The notes under the pieces: model-generated
Seen by the model: only the letters and a program-made list of their open reading frames with translations
Told to the model about the DNA's origin: nothing
The model's database searches: none
Assembly (NCBI GenBank): GCA_017414585.1
Contig: JAFQLN010000182.1
Coordinates: 1 to 6,970 of the forward strand
Direction of reading: 5' to 3'
Length of the DNA: 6,970 bases
Source of the DNA: Clostridia bacterium
GTDB lineage: Bacteria > Bacillota_A > Clostridia > Oscillospirales > CAG-272
Translations under genes and position numbers: made by a program
Shown: piece by piece, positions 6,228-6,970 of the stretch
Layout: each line of letters opens with the position of its first letter
Numbering within the stretch: the first letter of the stretch is position 1

Positions 6228-6970
6228 TTATCTTCTCTTCTTGGATACTGCGTAACCTGCTGCTGCAACGAGTGCGGAAACTGCTGCGATTACTGCTGCG
6301 TCGAAGGTCTGAGGAGCTGCGGGTTCTTCTACTGCGGGAGTTTCAACAACTTCTTCAACAGCAGGAGTTTCAACTACTTCTTCCTTGGGTTCTTCAACTA
6401 CAGGTTCTTCTACAACGGGTTCTTCAACAACGGGTTCTTCTACTGCAGGTTCTTCAACTACGGGTTCTTCTACTGCGGGAGTTTCAGCAACGGGAGCGGT
6501 GGGTTCTTCACCATTCATAAGCTGCTTGATTTCTTCCTGAGAAAGTGCGCGGTTGTAGATACGAACATCGTCCATAGCACCGGGGAGAATACGGATCGGA
6601 GTACCGCCATCCTTCGGGGAAGTGCCATAGTAGAATGCGCCTACTGCAAACTGGTTGATGTCGAGCTGACCCATGTTTTCTTCGTAGTCAACACGGTTTT
6701 CAAGTTCGCCATTGTAGTAAACAGCAGTGTACTTTTCAACATTGTCGTATACATAGGTGATGTAGGTCCATTCGCCTTCTACAACAGGGTTGACAGACTT
6801 CATGTTAGTCTTGAGATCTTTGTTGTTGCATTCGATAACGCCATCGCCGCAGTATTCAACGCAGATGTCACCGACATCGTTCCACGGAGATACAACGAGA
6901 CCGAGAAGACCGTTGAAGAATTCGGTATAAGCCCACATGGAAATGGTCAGCTTATCCTGGGGTGCGTAGG
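6228..6970 (-). CDS. Sortase-anchored surface protein with LamG-like domain, C-terminal part (5' end beyond window)
   Basis: The frame is open to the window edge, giving 246 residues of a longer protein; the Met at 6938 lies inside the domain (preceded by KLTIS) and is not the start. Residues 1 to about 150 are a LamG/concanavalin A-like jelly-roll: KLTISMWAY, GEWTYITYVYDN, TAVYYNGEL, and the typical ending GAMDDVRIYNRALSQEEIKQL. Such domains usually bind glycans or mediate adhesion, often attached to exported enzymes. Residues 154-218 are a Pro/Glu/Val linker with six tandem PVVEE/PAVEE units, which would span the wall. The end is PQTFD (219-223), a hydrophobic stretch of about 19 residues and KKRR: the layout of a sortase sorting signal with PQTFD in place of LPxTG. 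The protein is therefore likely fixed to the cell wall. A hairpin terminator follows the TAA stop. The catalytic or binding function of the missing N-terminal part is unknown. Confidence 0.82.
   Translation of the reverse strand, partial: YAPQDKLTISMWAYTEFFNGLLGLVVSPWNDVGDICVEYCGDGVIECNNKDLKTNMKSVNPVVEGEWTYITYVYDNVEKYTAVYYNGELENRVDYEENMGQLDINQFAVGAFYYGTSPKDGGTPIRILPGAMDDVRIYNRALSQEEIKQLMNGEEPTAPVAETPAVEEPVVEEPAVEEPVVEEPVVEEPVVEEPKEEVVETPAVEEVVETPAVEEPAAPQTFDAAVIAAVSALVAAAGYAVSKKRR
6390..6479 (-). repeat. Six tandem 15-bp units encoding P[VA]VEE
   Basis: Six consecutive 15-nt units, each coding Pro-Val/Ala-Val-Glu-Glu, form the core of the wall-spanning linker. Degenerate copies (VVETPAVEE) continue on the C-terminal side to about 6321. 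Codons are nearly identical between units (GAA-GAA-CC[CT]-G[TC][TA]-GT[TA]), so repeat number could change by slippage or recombination without a frameshift. Confidence 0.85.

Noticed and set aside
6321..6509. Repeats considered as a CRISPR-like array
   Set aside because: The units are contiguous 15-mers with no spacers and are in frame with a coding linker.
6272..6520. Leu/Arg-rich plus-strand 82-residue frame
   Set aside because: It is the reverse reading of the PVVEE repeat and has no independent support.

Overview
The window looks like chromosomal DNA from an anaerobic, Gram-positive, gut- or rumen-type Clostridia (Firmicutes). This is an inference from four things: near-balanced base composition, strong AGGAGG-type ribosome binding sites, a surface protein ending in a sortase-like tail, and the mix of carbohydrate-active enzymes. 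No rRNA or other marker gene is present, so the placement is tentative. All six genes are on the minus strand, so transcription runs from high to low coordinates. The large plus-strand open frames are antisense shadows.

Read in the direction of transcription, the right end (6970-6228) holds the 3' part of a cell-surface protein: a LamG/concanavalin-like domain, a Pro-Glu-Val tandem-repeat linker, and a C-terminal PQTFD + hydrophobic + KKRR anchor. A long hairpin (6142-6184) follows, probably its terminator. Next comes a 365-residue protein of the uroporphyrinogen decarboxylase (UroD)-like superfamily (6098-5001). After it lies a 204-nt intergenic region with a second hairpin and U-tract, palindromic TGTACA-centred sites and a good sigma-A-type promoter (-35 TTGTAC, 18-bp spacer, -10 TATAAT).

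That promoter should drive a compact operon: a GH95 alpha-L-fucosidase (4796-2520), an SGNH/GDSL hydrolase (2498-1875) and a five-bladed-propeller glycoside hydrolase with an N-terminal Ig-like domain and a C-terminal FIVAR module (1858-329). After a 100-nt gap comes the start of a second, different UroD-like gene (228 to beyond position 1).

None of the three operon hydrolases shows a signal peptide. The simplest model is intracellular breakdown of an imported, fucosylated and probably acylated oligosaccharide: the SGNH enzyme removes an ester, the GH95 removes terminal fucose (or galactose), and the propeller enzyme cleaves another sugar. No transporter or regulator is visible. The most unusual feature is the pair of UroD-like proteins flanking the glycosidase genes. 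The complete one lacks the His-x-Cys zinc motif of corrinoid/thiol methyltransferases and the arginine motif of true HemE, so its chemistry is open. A role in demethylating or otherwise modifying a sugar or aglycone is possible but speculative.
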